Positions 50,285 to 58,773 of a stretch of 64,000 nt of DNA are shown here, in pieces (positions within the stretch are counted from its first letter, which is position 1; each line of letters starts with the position of its first letter). The notes under the pieces are model-generated. The model did no database searches. It was not told where the DNA came from and saw only the letters and a program-made list of their open reading frames with translations. Both the position numbers and the translations under genes were made by a program. This stretch comes from Clostridia bacterium (lineage in GTDB: Bacteria; Bacillota; Clostridia; Christensenellales; CAG-917): NCBI GenBank assembly GCA_900763875.1, contig CAAFLX010000001.1, forward strand, positions 58,022-122,021, in the 5' to 3' direction.

Positions 50285-51469
50285 TTATTTCGCCTTGTAA
50301 AGCTCAAACAGTTTTTCAAAGGCGGGCAGCGAGCGTTCAATCATATCGTGGCTCACACAATAGGCAATGCGCACATAGCCGCTTGCTCCGAAATCGTCGG
50401 CAGGGACGAGGAGAAGTCCGAGTCGTTTTGCGGTGTTTGCAAAGGCGATTGCGTCATCTTCTAGGGACTTTACAAACATATAAAACGCACCGTCCGGGCG
50501 CACGCAGTCGTAGCCGATTTCGGTGAGCGCGTCAAACAAGAGGTCGCGGTTTTTGCGATATGCGCCAATGTCGGGCAGAGCGTCGACGCACTTTTCAACC
50601 ACTCTCTGATATGTAGAGGGCGCGCACACGTAGCCTAGCGATCTGCCCGCTCCGCATATTGCGAGATAGAGGTTGTTTGCCTCGCACGCTTTCGGCGAAA
50701 CGGCGATATAGCCTATGCGCTCGCCCGGCAGGGAGAGAGATTTTGAATAGCTATAACACACGATTGTATCTTCCCAAAAGTTCATTATATACGGCACGTC
50801 CACGTCGTAGGCAATTTCTCGATACGGCTCGTCGGCGATGATGAATATAGGGCGAGCAAACTCCTCGCTTTTTCTTTTCAAAATTGCCGTGATTTTCTTG
50901 ATGGTATCTTTTGAGTACACAACGCCGCTAGGGTTGTTTGGGGAGTTGACAATCACCGCTTTCGTTCGGTTGGTGACGGCTTTTTCAAGCGCGGACAAGT
51001 CGGGAGTGAAGTCCGCTTTGTCAAAGGGTACGACCACCGCTTTTGCACCAACGGCATTGATAAAGACCTTGTATTCGGGAAAGTAGGGCGCAAGCACCAC
51101 AAATTCGTCCTCGCCCTCGTTGAGCGCGCGCAAGGCAATGCAAAGGGAAGCCGCCGCGCCGCAAGTCATATACACGTTGTCCGCGCACATATCCACGCCG
51201 AATCGGCGGCGGATATTGTTTGCAATCGCCTCTCGAACTCCGATTCCGCCTTGCGCCGACGTGTAGCCGTGAAGGGCTGTCGAATTTGTCGTAGCAAGTG
51301 ACAAAATCGCCTCTTGCACGCATTTGGGGGCAGGGACGTTCGGGTTTCCGAGCGAAAAATCGAACACGCAATCTTCGCCGACTTCTGCGGCGCGCTTTTT
51401 GCCGTATTCAAACAATTCTCTTATACACGAGCGTTTGTTGCCCAGCTCGAACATATCCTTGTTGTACAT
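50285..51469 (-). CDS. PLP-dependent aminotransferase, class I/II
   Basis: 394 residues from the ATG at 51469 (GAGGTGG upstream); an in-frame ATG 32 codons earlier overlaps the sirtuin promoter. Fold-type I motifs: FSLGNPNVPAPKCV, YTSAQGGIGVREAIA, NSPNNPSGVVYS, IADEPYREI, and SYSKSLSLPGERIGYI with the PLP Lys. This fits aspartate/aromatic aminotransferases that do not have a fused domain. It could supply the last step to phenylalanine and tyrosine, which the aromatic operon lacks, or serve aspartate; the sequence does not decide. Confidence 0.88.
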   Translation of the reverse strand: MYNKDMFELGNKRSCIRELFEYGKKRAAEVGEDCVFDFSLGNPNVPAPKCVQEAILSLATTNSTALHGYTSAQGGIGVREAIANNIRRRFGVDMCADNVYMTCGAAASLCIALRALNEGEDEFVVLAPYFPEYKVFINAVGAKAVVVPFDKADFTPDLSALEKAVTNRTKAVIVNSPNNPSGVVYSKDTIKKITAILKRKSEEFARPIFIIADEPYREIAYDVDVPYIMNFWEDTIVCYSYSKSLSLPGERIGYIAVSPKACEANNLYLAICGAGRSLGYVCAPSTYQRVVEKCVDALPDIGAYRKNRDLLFDALTEIGYDCVRPDGAFYMFVKSLEDDAIAFANTAKRLGLLLVPADDFGASGYVRIAYCVSHDMIERSLPAFEKLFELYKAK

Positions 51470-51558
51470 ATCCACCTCGCATTTTAGGAGATTATACCAC
51501 TTGTATTGCGGATTTTCAAGTGATATAATTTGACTATAATCAAACAAAGAAGGCGCGT

Positions 51559-52323
51559 ATGTCAAACGATTTTGAAAGAAACAACATTGACGCTCTCAAC
51601 GATTTGAAAGCGGCGATTGAACGCTCCGATCGCATCGTGGCATTGACGGGAGCAGGTGCGTCCGTGCCAAGCGGAATACCCGATTTTCGCAGTGCGCACG
51701 GTCTTTATTCCACGCCCTTTGGCAGATACCCTGCCGAAACCGTCATCTCTCACGACTTTTTTCTTGCGCACCCCAAGGAGTTTTACGACTTCTACAAAAG
51801 CAAAATGATTTATCCAAAAGCCAAGCCAAACGCAATGCACAAGTTGCTTGCAAGGCTTGAAAGGGCGGGCAAAATCGAGGGCATAGTCACCCAAAACATA
51901 GACGGACTTCATCAGGCGGCAGGCAGTCAAAAGGTGCTTGAACTTCACGGCTCGATATGGCGCAACCGCTGTGAAAGATGTCACAAGTTTTTCGATTTGG
52001 AGTATATCCTATCCCACGAGGGCGTGCCTCATTGCGACGATTGCGGCGGCATTGTCAAACCCGAAGTCGTGTTGTATGGCGAAAACCTCGACGAGGACGT
52101 TTTGCGCAAATCCGTGCGGGCCTTGACTCGTGCGGATATGCTCGTTGTCATAGGCACGTCGCTTGTTGTATATCCTGCGGCAGGGCTTGTTGGATATTTC
52201 GGAGGAGATGTGACCGCGCTCATCAACAAATCAAGCACTCATCTAGACAGCAGCGCGGATATTTTGCTCTCACAAGACTGTCAAGAAGTTGCCCTATGGC
52301 TTGACGACAATTTGAATCTATAA
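51559..52323 (+). CDS. cobB: NAD-dependent protein deacylase, SIR2 family
   Basis: 254 residues. Sirtuin motifs in order: TGAGASVPSGIPDFRS (NAD binding), TQNIDGLHQAAGS, the catalytic His in LELHGSIWRNRC, zinc Cys pairs CERC and CDDC, VLYGENLD, GTSLVVYPAAGL and INKSS. The enzyme removes acyl groups from lysines using NAD. No Tyr/Arg pair typical of desuccinylases is evident near the acyl pocket, so deacetylase is the default. It diverges from the aminotransferase gene with a 89-base gap. AAGAAGGCG precedes the ATG. Confidence 0.94.
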   Translation: MSNDFERNNIDALNDLKAAIERSDRIVALTGAGASVPSGIPDFRSAHGLYSTPFGRYPAETVISHDFFLAHPKEFYDFYKSKMIYPKAKPNAMHKLLARLERAGKIEGIVTQNIDGLHQAAGSQKVLELHGSIWRNRCERCHKFFDLEYILSHEGVPHCDDCGGIVKPEVVLYGENLDEDVLRKSVRALTRADMLVVIGTSLVVYPAAGLVGYFGGDVTALINKSSTHLDSSADILLSQDCQEVALWLDDNLNL

Positions 52324-52347
52324 TAGTATATTACAATGTTTATCAAT

Positions 52348-52378
52348 GCACAAACGGCACATAAAGTGCCGTTTGTGC
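52348..52378. terminator. Bidirectional terminator between sirtuin and glmS
   Basis: GCACAAACGGCAC (52348-52360) pairs perfectly with GTGCCGTTTGTGC (52366-52378). Confidence 0.8.
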
Positions 52379-52389
52379 GTTTTTGCCGC

Positions 52390-54117
52390 TTAAATCACAG
52401 TTACGCTTTTGGCAAGATTTCTCGGCTTGTCGGGGTCAAGCCCAAGGCACAGCGACGAGGTGAGCGCAAGCGTTTGCAAGGGTATGACCGCCACAATAGG
52501 CAAAAGCAAATCGTCGCTGACGGGCGGCAAAGACAGAGTGACGTGCGCGCCGATTTCGCCTATATTCGATATGGCGATTATGTATGCGCCACGCGATTTC
52601 AGCTCGCTCACGCTCGCCTCGATACGCTCCTTGTCCCGCTCGTTTGTGGCAATCACCACCACCGTGCTTTTTGAGTCGATGAGCGCAATCGTGCCGTGTT
52701 TAAGCTCTCCTGCCTGATACGAATCCGCGCTCTTATAGGTGATTTCCTTAAATTTGAGCGCGCCCTCTTTTGCGGTTACAAAGTCAAGCCCCTTGCCGAT
52801 GAAAAACAAGTTTGCCTTTTTGATTCTATCCTCGTACAGCGATTTGTCGCACGCCTCTTTGCACGCACTTGCAAGGGATGAAATATCGCTTTTTGATGGA
52901 GTATTTCCCTCGCAAATTTTTGCAAGGGTATAAAGCGCAAGCAGTTGGCAGGCATACGATTTTGTCGCCGCAACCGCAACTTCCGCCCCGGCGGCAAGCA
53001 ACAGTGTCTTTTCCGCCTCGAAAGTTATGCTGCTCGCCTCGACGTTGGTGATTGCAATCGTCCTTGCTCCAAGCCTTTTGCACCTTTTCAGGGCAAGGAG
53101 CGTGTCGGCGGTTTCTCCGCTTTGGGTGATGAAAATCCCCACCGTTTTGTCTGTTGCAAATCGCACTTCGTCAAATTCGCTTGCCACGACGCACTCGCAA
53201 GGCACGCTCAAGATTTTTTCAAAAATCGTTTTGCCGTAAAGCCCTGCGTGGTATGCCGTGCCGCAACCGCAAAGTATGATTTTATCGGCGTTTTTCAAGG
53301 TTCTTTGCAGGTTTTCGTCCACGGATTTTGCAATTTGAGCATATGTTTTTTGCAAAGCACAAGGGATTTCATCGATTTCCGCGCGCATATGACAAGAACA
53401 TTCATTTGGGGCGGTGCGCTTGATTTTGACGATTTTTTTGTCTATTTTGTTTCCGTCTTTGAAAAATTCCGCCGAACAAGCCGTAATTTTGGCACATTCG
53501 CCGTCCGATAATATCGCCATATTTTGCGTGTGTTTGCCAAGTGCCAGGGTGTCGCTTGCAACGAAGTTTTCGTTTTTTCCTATGCCCACGGCAAGTGACG
53601 CGCCGCTCTTTCGCACGTATATAGCCTCGTCACCTTGTTTTACGGCAACAAAAGTCGTTGCGCCCGAAAGGCGTTTGCCAACCCTCTCGATTGCCTCTTT
53701 CATATCGCACTTTTCAAGCGCAAGCAAATGTGCAATCACTTCGCTGTCGGTGGACGATACGCACTTCACACCCTTTTGCAAAAGTTCTGCTTTCAGCTCT
53801 TTTGCGTTGCTTATCACGCCGTTATGCACAACGGCAATCTTGCCGTCAAAGGACAAATGCGGATGTGCGTTTTTGCCGCAAACCTTGCCGTGAGTTGCCC
53901 ACCTCGTATGTCCGATTGCCACGCTTGCCGACAGGTTTGGCACTTTACATTCCAACGCTCCGACACGTCCGCAAGTTTTGAAAATCTTGATTTGACCGCC
54001 GCACAAAAGCGCGATTCCCGCGCTGTCATAGCCTCGATATTCAAGCGTTTTCAATCCGTCAATCACCACTTTTTCGGCAGGTTTGCGTCCGCCGATATAC
54101 CCCATAATTCCGCACAT
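52390..54117 (-). CDS. glmS: Glutamine-fructose-6-phosphate aminotransferase
   Basis: 575 residues, about 30 fewer than typical. It begins MCGIMGYIGG with the catalytic N-terminal Cys of the glutaminase, followed by LEYRGYDSAGIA, GHTRWATHG and VVHNGVISNA. Two SIS sugar-isomerase domains follow (GCGTAYHAGLYGK, ITQSGETADTLLAL, AYKSADSYQAGELKHGTIAL-type motif, and the C-terminal PRNLAKSVTV). It makes glucosamine-6-phosphate for peptidoglycan. The upstream 300 bases (54118-54419) contain no glmS ribozyme core that I can find. A weak ribosome site (CAATGAAAT) precedes the start. Confidence 0.94.
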   Translation of the reverse strand: MCGIMGYIGGRKPAEKVVIDGLKTLEYRGYDSAGIALLCGGQIKIFKTCGRVGALECKVPNLSASVAIGHTRWATHGKVCGKNAHPHLSFDGKIAVVHNGVISNAKELKAELLQKGVKCVSSTDSEVIAHLLALEKCDMKEAIERVGKRLSGATTFVAVKQGDEAIYVRKSGASLAVGIGKNENFVASDTLALGKHTQNMAILSDGECAKITACSAEFFKDGNKIDKKIVKIKRTAPNECSCHMRAEIDEIPCALQKTYAQIAKSVDENLQRTLKNADKIILCGCGTAYHAGLYGKTIFEKILSVPCECVVASEFDEVRFATDKTVGIFITQSGETADTLLALKRCKRLGARTIAITNVEASSITFEAEKTLLLAAGAEVAVAATKSYACQLLALYTLAKICEGNTPSKSDISSLASACKEACDKSLYEDRIKKANLFFIGKGLDFVTAKEGALKFKEITYKSADSYQAGELKHGTIALIDSKSTVVVIATNERDKERIEASVSELKSRGAYIIAISNIGEIGAHVTLSLPPVSDDLLLPIVAVIPLQTLALTSSLCLGLDPDKPRNLAKSVTVI

Positions 54118-54351
54118 ATTTCATTGTATGCGCCACGCTCTAAAATAGCGATTGCACCGAGAAAAACGCCAAAAATCATATAAAACACCCCAAAAAAACG
54201 CGCAAATAAGTGCCGAAAAATATGCAGAAAACCTAAAAAAACAAGGCATATCTTGTGCGCTTTTCGACAAAATTCGCACAAATTCGCACCGACATTTGCG
54301 TCAACAACGCGTATATAATCTATGCAAAATAGTGTTTATTTCAATATGATA

Positions 54352-54380
54352 TTGACACTTTTTTGAATGATTGCTATCAT
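54352..54380 (+). promoter_or_regulatory. Promoter of the GH31 gene
   Basis: TTGACA (54352-54357), 17 bases, TATCAT (54375-54380). The GGAGG ribosome site follows at 54410. Confidence 0.72.
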
Positions 54381-54419
54381 ATTAATAATCAAAAATATCC
54401 GTTGCAATCGGAGGGGAAA

Positions 54420-56519
54420 ATGAGATTTTCACAAGAACTTGCACCTTGCAAAAGAGAGAATACAATCATTGTCGGAGACGTCAGAATAAGCGTGTTGTCG
54501 GCAAGGACTTTGCGCATCGAAAAGGGTAGTTTCACCGACAAGCGCACACAGTTTGCGTTTTGCAGAAATTACGCAAATCCGCAGTTTAGCAGTGCAAAAC
54601 ACGGCGATGAAGTGTCGATTGAAACACAATCGTGTTTTTTCACCGTCAATACAAAAACTCTCGGCACTGCCGTGACTTTCAAGGGCGGAGAGAGTGCGAC
54701 GCCCTCAAATCAATTCAATCTCGGCGGCACTGCGAGGACGCTTGACGGCACTTTCGGCTTGCTCGGAGGCTGGAAAGGCAAAAAAGAAAAGAAAGACCAT
54801 TTCGGGCTTGTGCATATGAGATGCGGCATATTTGCCTCAAACGGCGTGAGTGAGGCGGACGATTCTCGCTCGGTGCTTTTGAACGTTGACGGCAGCGTGT
54901 CCCCTCGCCCTGCCGCCTGCACCGACAAATACGTTTTTGCATTCGGCAACGACTATTTGGGCGGTTTGAAGGAATATTACGCGCTTTCGGGGTTCACGCC
55001 CGTTTTGCCAAAGTACGTGCTTGGCAACTGGTGGTCGCGCTATCACGCCTACACGGACAAGGAATATCTTGAGCTTATGGACAAGTTTGACGAGAAAAAC
55101 GTGCCGCTTACCGTCGCAACGATAGATATGGACTGGCATATCGTGCGCAACACGCCAAAGGACGCCGAGTACAAGTCGTTTCAAGGCGCAGGGTGGACGG
55201 GCTATACGTTTGAGAGGGAACTTTTCCCTGATCCAAAGGGATTTCTTGCGAGCTTGAAAGAGAGAAAACTTGCAGTGACAATGAACTTGCACCCGCGCGA
55301 CGGCGTGCGCTATTTCGAGGAGCAATATCACGATATGGCTCGCGCTTGCGGCATCGATCCTGCAACGAAACGCACGGTGGAATTTGATCTCACCGACGAG
55401 AAATTCCGCAACGCCTACTTTGATATTTTGCACCACCCCTACGAGGAAATGGGCGTGGATTTTTGGTGGATAGACTGGCAACAAGGCACAAAGTCCAAGA
55501 TGAAAGGGCTTGACCCGTTGTGGCTGCTCAACCACTATCATACGCTGGACATAAACCGCGACGGAAAGAGGGGCGTTATACTTTCAAGGTATTCGGGGCT
55601 TGGCTCGCACCGCTATCCCATAGGTTTTTCGGGGGACACGATTGTGTGTTGGAAGAGCCTTGCGTTTCAACCCTATTTCACCTCGCTTGCCTCGAACGCG
55701 GGCTACACTTGGTGGTCGCACGACATAGGCGGACACGTCTTTGGCAGAGGTGGCAACGAGTTGTATTTGAGGTGGTTGCAGTTTGGCGTGTTCTCGCCCA
55801 TAAACCGACTGCACTCAAACAACCGCGATATGAGCAAAGAGCCGTGGAATTATCAACAAGTTGAGCAAATCGCAGAGGACTTTTTGCGCTTGCGCCATAG
55901 GCTTTTGCCATATTTGTACACCCAAAACGTGCGCACCGCAACCGAGGGCGTGCCGCTTGTTTGTCCGAGTTATTATTATTCGCAAGACGAGCGCGCGCAC
56001 TCAAAGAAGTGGCGCAATCAATACTATTTCGGAGAGCAAATGTACGTTTGCCCAATCACGCACAAGGGCAAAAACGGAGTGACAAAACAGCGCGTATGGC
56101 TGCCCGACGGAGTGTGGTTTGACTTTTTCAGCGGCGAAAAATTTGAGGGCGGCGAGTTTGAAAAGGAATATCCGCTTGACAGATATCCCGTTTTCGTCAA
56201 AGAGGGCGGCATAATACCCTTGCTCAATGCAGAGAAAAACTCAACGGACTTTGTGGATATCGAACTGAAAATCGCGCTCGGCAACGGCTCGTATACGATG
56301 TTTGACGAGGAGGGCAAAATCGCGGTTGCAATGAAAAAGGACGATGACGGATACGATATAATCGTCTTGCCGCAAAATGCAAAAACCGAGCGTCTAACAG
56401 TATCTTTTTTGGGCGTGGAGCAAGCCGACGTTTTTGTCAACGACGAAAAAACCGACCTTCAAAACCTTGTCAAAATGCCCTGCAAGCCTATGAAAATCAG
56501 AGTCGAAAACGCACAATAA
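54420..56519 (+). CDS. Glycoside hydrolase family 31 (alpha-glucosidase type)
   Basis: 699 residues from the ATG at 54420 directly behind GGAGGGGAAA; a start at 54363 would add 19 residues and lies within the promoter. No signal peptide, so it is cytoplasmic. The N-terminal beta-sandwich covers about 1-190. The catalytic barrel has WWSRYHAYTDKEY, TVATIDMDWHI, the nucleophile Asp region GVDFWWIDWQQG, RYSGLGSHRYPIGFSGDT with the acid/base Asp, and WWSHDIGGH. C-terminal beta domains follow. Substrate may be maltose-, isomaltose- or xylose-linked oligosaccharides. Monocistronic. Confidence 0.9.
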   Translation: MRFSQELAPCKRENTIIVGDVRISVLSARTLRIEKGSFTDKRTQFAFCRNYANPQFSSAKHGDEVSIETQSCFFTVNTKTLGTAVTFKGGESATPSNQFNLGGTARTLDGTFGLLGGWKGKKEKKDHFGLVHMRCGIFASNGVSEADDSRSVLLNVDGSVSPRPAACTDKYVFAFGNDYLGGLKEYYALSGFTPVLPKYVLGNWWSRYHAYTDKEYLELMDKFDEKNVPLTVATIDMDWHIVRNTPKDAEYKSFQGAGWTGYTFERELFPDPKGFLASLKERKLAVTMNLHPRDGVRYFEEQYHDMARACGIDPATKRTVEFDLTDEKFRNAYFDILHHPYEEMGVDFWWIDWQQGTKSKMKGLDPLWLLNHYHTLDINRDGKRGVILSRYSGLGSHRYPIGFSGDTIVCWKSLAFQPYFTSLASNAGYTWWSHDIGGHVFGRGGNELYLRWLQFGVFSPINRLHSNNRDMSKEPWNYQQVEQIAEDFLRLRHRLLPYLYTQNVRTATEGVPLVCPSYYYSQDERAHSKKWRNQYYFGEQMYVCPITHKGKNGVTKQRVWLPDGVWFDFFSGEKFEGGEFEKEYPLDRYPVFVKEGGIIPLLNAEKNSTDFVDIELKIALGNGSYTMFDEEGKIAVAMKKDDDGYDIIVLPQNAKTERLTVSFLGVEQADVFVNDEKTDLQNLVKMPCKPMKIRVENAQ

Positions 56520-56583
56520 TTGTCACCGAAAATAGAAAAATGCCGCGCGTTTGCAAAAAATATCCGTTTTTTGAGAAAAACGC

Positions 56584-56612
56584 TTGACTTATGTTGATAT
56601 ATTTAATATTAT
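56584..56612 (+). promoter_or_regulatory. Promoter of rplM-rpsI
   Basis: TTGACT (56584-56589), 17 bases, TATTAT (56607-56612). The leader of about 95 bases to the rplM start includes GCCCCTCC and a late GGAGG that could pair, a possible ribosomal-protein leader structure for autoregulation. Confidence 0.7.
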
Positions 56613-56710
56613 TATCAAGCATATTTTTGGAAGACGTATGTGTTGCGTGAAGAACTAGCCCCTCCGAACGAAACCTTGCTCTTGCAAAACAAATTTTGGA
56701 GGTTAGCACT

Positions 56711-57175
56711 ATGGCTAAGGATTTGTCTACAATGGCAAAAAACAATAAGTCTTATATGGCAAAGCCCGGCGAAGTGGAAAGCAAGTGGTATGTTGTCGAC
56801 GCAACCGATATGGTTCTCGGCCGCCTTGCATCTCAAGTTGCTTCAATCCTTAAAGGAAAGAACAAACCCGAGTACACTCCCAACGTTGACTGTGGCGACC
56901 ATGTTATTATAATCAACTGCGAAAAAATCGTCCTCACCGGCAAAAAACTCGAGGACAAATACTATCGTTATCACACCGGTTACGTCGGCGGACTCAAGGA
57001 AATTCAATACAAGAAATTGATGGCTGAAAAGCCCGAATTCGTCGTGTACAAGGCAGTCAAGGGTATGCTTCCCAAGAACACCCTCGGCGCAAAGATGCTC
57101 AAAAAACTCCGCGTTTACGCAGGTGCAGAGCACGATCATCAGGCACAATGCCCCGTTGAGCTTAAACTCAACTGA
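56711..57175 (+). CDS. rplM: 50S ribosomal protein L13
   Basis: 154 residues from the ATG at 56711 (TTTGGAGGTTAGCACT upstream); an in-frame start at 56696 has no site of its own. The body begins at [17 protein letters not shown] and carries [34 protein letters not shown] and [19 protein letters not shown] with the end HDHQAQCP, all standard L13. There is an extra N-terminal stretch of about 16 residues ([16 protein letters not shown]), which is unusual and may instead mean that translation starts further in. Confidence 0.96.
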   Translation: MAKDLSTMAKNNKSYMAKPGEVESKWYVVDATDMVLGRLASQVASILKGKNKPEYTPNVDCGDHVIIINCEKIVLTGKKLEDKYYRYHTGYVGGLKEIQYKKLMAEKPEFVVYKAVKGMLPKNTLGAKMLKKLRVYAGAEHDHQAQCPVELKLN

Positions 57176-57189
57176 TTGAGAGGTGAAAT

Positions 57190-57600
57190 ATGGCTACTAA
57201 GAAAACCAAAAAAGTCCAATATCTCGGCACAGGCAGAAGAAAGACGGCAGTCGCAAGAGTCCGTCTTGTCCCCGGCGACGGAGCAATCGTCATCAACAAG
57301 CGTACTCTCGATGAGTATTTCCCTCTTGACACGATGAAACTCATCGTCAACCAACCCCTCGTTGCAACAAGCACAACCGACAAGTTTGACGTTTACGTCA
57401 ACGTGTACGGCGGCGGTTACACCGGTCAAGCCGGCGCAATCCGTCACGGCATTGCAAGAGCACTCTGCGTTGCAGACAGCGAGGCGTACAGAGCAATCCT
57501 CAAGAGAGAAGGTTATCTCACTCGTGACCCCCGTGCAAAAGAGCGTAAGAAATACGGATTGCACAAGGCACGTAAAGCACCTCAATTCTCAAAGAGATAA
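57190..57600 (+). CDS. rpsI: 30S ribosomal protein S9
   Basis: 136 residues. [21 protein letters not shown] at the N terminus is split here only by family variation; later parts include [22 protein letters not shown] and the C-terminal [18 protein letters not shown], whose Arg reaches the P-site tRNA. It follows rplM by 14 bases, the usual L13-S9 pair. GAGAGGTG precedes the start. Confidence 0.97.
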   Translation: MATKKTKKVQYLGTGRRKTAVARVRLVPGDGAIVINKRTLDEYFPLDTMKLIVNQPLVATSTTDKFDVYVNVYGGGYTGQAGAIRHGIARALCVADSEAYRAILKREGYLTRDPRAKERKKYGLHKARKAPQFSKR

Positions 57601-57625
57601 CTTGCCAAATTCAAACGGCAACATC

Positions 57626-57653
57626 AAAAGCACGGCATTTGCCGTGCTTTTTT
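57626..57653 (+). terminator. Terminator of rplM-rpsI
   Basis: AAAAGCACGGC (57626-57636) pairs with GCCGTGCTTTT (57641-57651), with T run. The same GCACGGC stem occurs at 59447. Confidence 0.87.
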
Positions 57654-57900
57654 CCTTCGTCAGGCTGTGGGCGAGGTGCTCACGTACTTCGTGTACGCTC
57701 CGCGCCTCGTCCTCGCCTTTCTTGGCTCTTGCCGTTTGCTCTTTGGCAAGGGCGCATTCAAACGTCGAAAAACAAAAGCACAACTTCGGTTGTGCTTTTT
57801 TCTTTGTCAGGCTGCGCGTGTGTTGCTCACGTACTTCGTGTACGCTCCGCTACGCATGCTCGCCTTTCGCGATTTTCAACGCTTGCTCTGCGCCTGATTA
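57654..57900 (+). repeat. Two tandem terminator-plus-GTAC-hairpin modules behind rpsI (copies 5 and 6)
   Basis: Module 1 continues from the rpsI terminator as TTcGTCAGGCTG and a hairpin with tip GTAC-TTCGT-GTAC (57684-57696), flanked by GGCGAGG/CCTCG. Module 2 has a different terminator stem (AAAAGCACAAC at 57774-57784 with GTTGTGCTTTT at 57789-57799), then TTtGTCAGGCTG and the identical tip GTAC-TTCGT-GTAC (57831-57843). Both tips carry the same flanks, CTCAC before and GCTCC after. No gene is visible from 57601 to 58773. Confidence 0.72.
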
Positions 57901-58046
57901 TCTCTTTGTCCGCAAAAACGTTCCGCGCCTTGTCCTCGTCTTTCTTGACTTGTGCGGCTTGATTCGTGTTTGGTCAACGCTTGACAAGAGATATAGTGTC
58001 GCTCACGAGGGGTGTTCGTCCTCTATAACGGGTGTACGGCGTGTAT

Positions 58047-58355
58047 TCTAAATGCAATTTTCCCCCTTTCCTCACGTGTTTCCCCTACCGCCGTTCCCCC
58101 TTAAAAGGGAACCCACGGCGTCCGCTCCGCGTGGGGCAACACTCAGCACTCGCATAGATAGGTATCGTTCTTTTGTTATGTCACTCGTTCGCGGACGAAA
58201 AAAATTCCAACTCGTCCGCTCACTTGTACTATACGTCAAGCTCGGCGTTCGCTTTTCTCGCCGCCTTGCGGCTCGTGTTCCGTCTTTGAATAGGCACATT
58301 GCGTGTATAAGGACGCTCTGAATGAATGTTCGCTCGGGTGTGGGTGTCCCACCCG
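58047..58355. repeat. Interspersed repeat, about 309 bp, copy B
   Basis: Copy of 26990-27293. The left 130 bases and right 120 bases match closely; the central part (about 58175-58235, with CGTTCGCGGACG) is unrelated to that of copy A. A shorter second copy of its right end (AAGCACATACCGT, TAAGAACGCTTCGAATAAGTTTTCG) lies at 58410-58460. Confidence 0.75.
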
Positions 58356-58394
58356 TGTCATTCCGAGGGAACAAAGTGACCGTGGGAATCTAGC
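58350..58394 (+). repeat. TCATTCCGAG...GTGGGAATCT short element, copy B
   Basis: GTGTCATTCCGAG then CGTGGGAATCT, as at 22178-22208. It stands between interspersed repeat B and array B. Confidence 0.6.
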
Positions 58395-58465
58395 CGTCAG
58401 GCGCACTCCAAATAAGCACATACCGTTAATAAGAACGCTTCGAATAAGTTTTCGTTTATCCGCAA

Positions 58466-58686
58466 TCCAAACATCGTTTGGATATCATCGTGCAACGCAC
58501 GATATCATCACAAAGTGATATCACCGCACGAAGTGCGATATCATTCATTTATCCACAACTGCGGCATAGCAGCAATATCACTGCTCCAAGGAGCAATATC
58601 ACGCACGCTTTGCGTGCATATCACTGTCCGCAAGGACAATATCACTTGCGCTTGCGCAAATATCACCGCACGAAGTGCGATATCAT
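58466..58686. repeat. Mini-palindrome array B (ten hairpins, ATATCAC linker)
   Basis: Stems in order: TCCAAAC/GTTTGGA, CGTGC/GCACG, ATCAC/GTGAT, CGCAC/GTGCG, CTGC/GCAG (within a longer irregular spacer), TGCTCC/GGAGCA, GCACGC/GCGTGC, TGTCC/GGACA, TTGCGC/GCGCAA and CGCAC/GTGCG. They are joined by ATATCA, ATATCAC or AATATCAC. Loops are two to four bases, often GAA, AAA, TTT or ATC. One stem occurs twice (units 4 and 10). The array ends 31 bases before a perfect consensus promoter. Confidence 0.88.
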
Positions 58687-58716
58687 TTTGTTGTCCGCCC
58701 GAGAGGGAAAGCGGTG

Positions 58717-58745
58717 TTGACAGTGATGGAAATAGCGGATATAAT
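58717..58745 (+). promoter_or_regulatory. Perfect consensus promoter behind array B
   Basis: TTGACA (58717-58722), 17 bases, TATAAT (58740-58745). It drives the small membrane protein gene at 58774 with a leader of about 22 bases. Confidence 0.87.
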
Positions 58746-58773
58746 ATAGCCATAAAATCGGGGGAGGTTTTGT

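Noticed and set aside
54118..54419. glmS ribozyme upstream of glmS
   Set aside because: The expected conserved core near the start codon was not found on the minus strand.
57601..58050. Long plus-strand frames across the region behind rpsI
   Set aside because: They run through terminator hairpins and repeats and start inside rpsI in another frame.
58466..58686. CRISPR array
   Set aside because: The constant part is only 6-8 bases, variable units are palindromes of 11-17 bases, and no cas gene is near.
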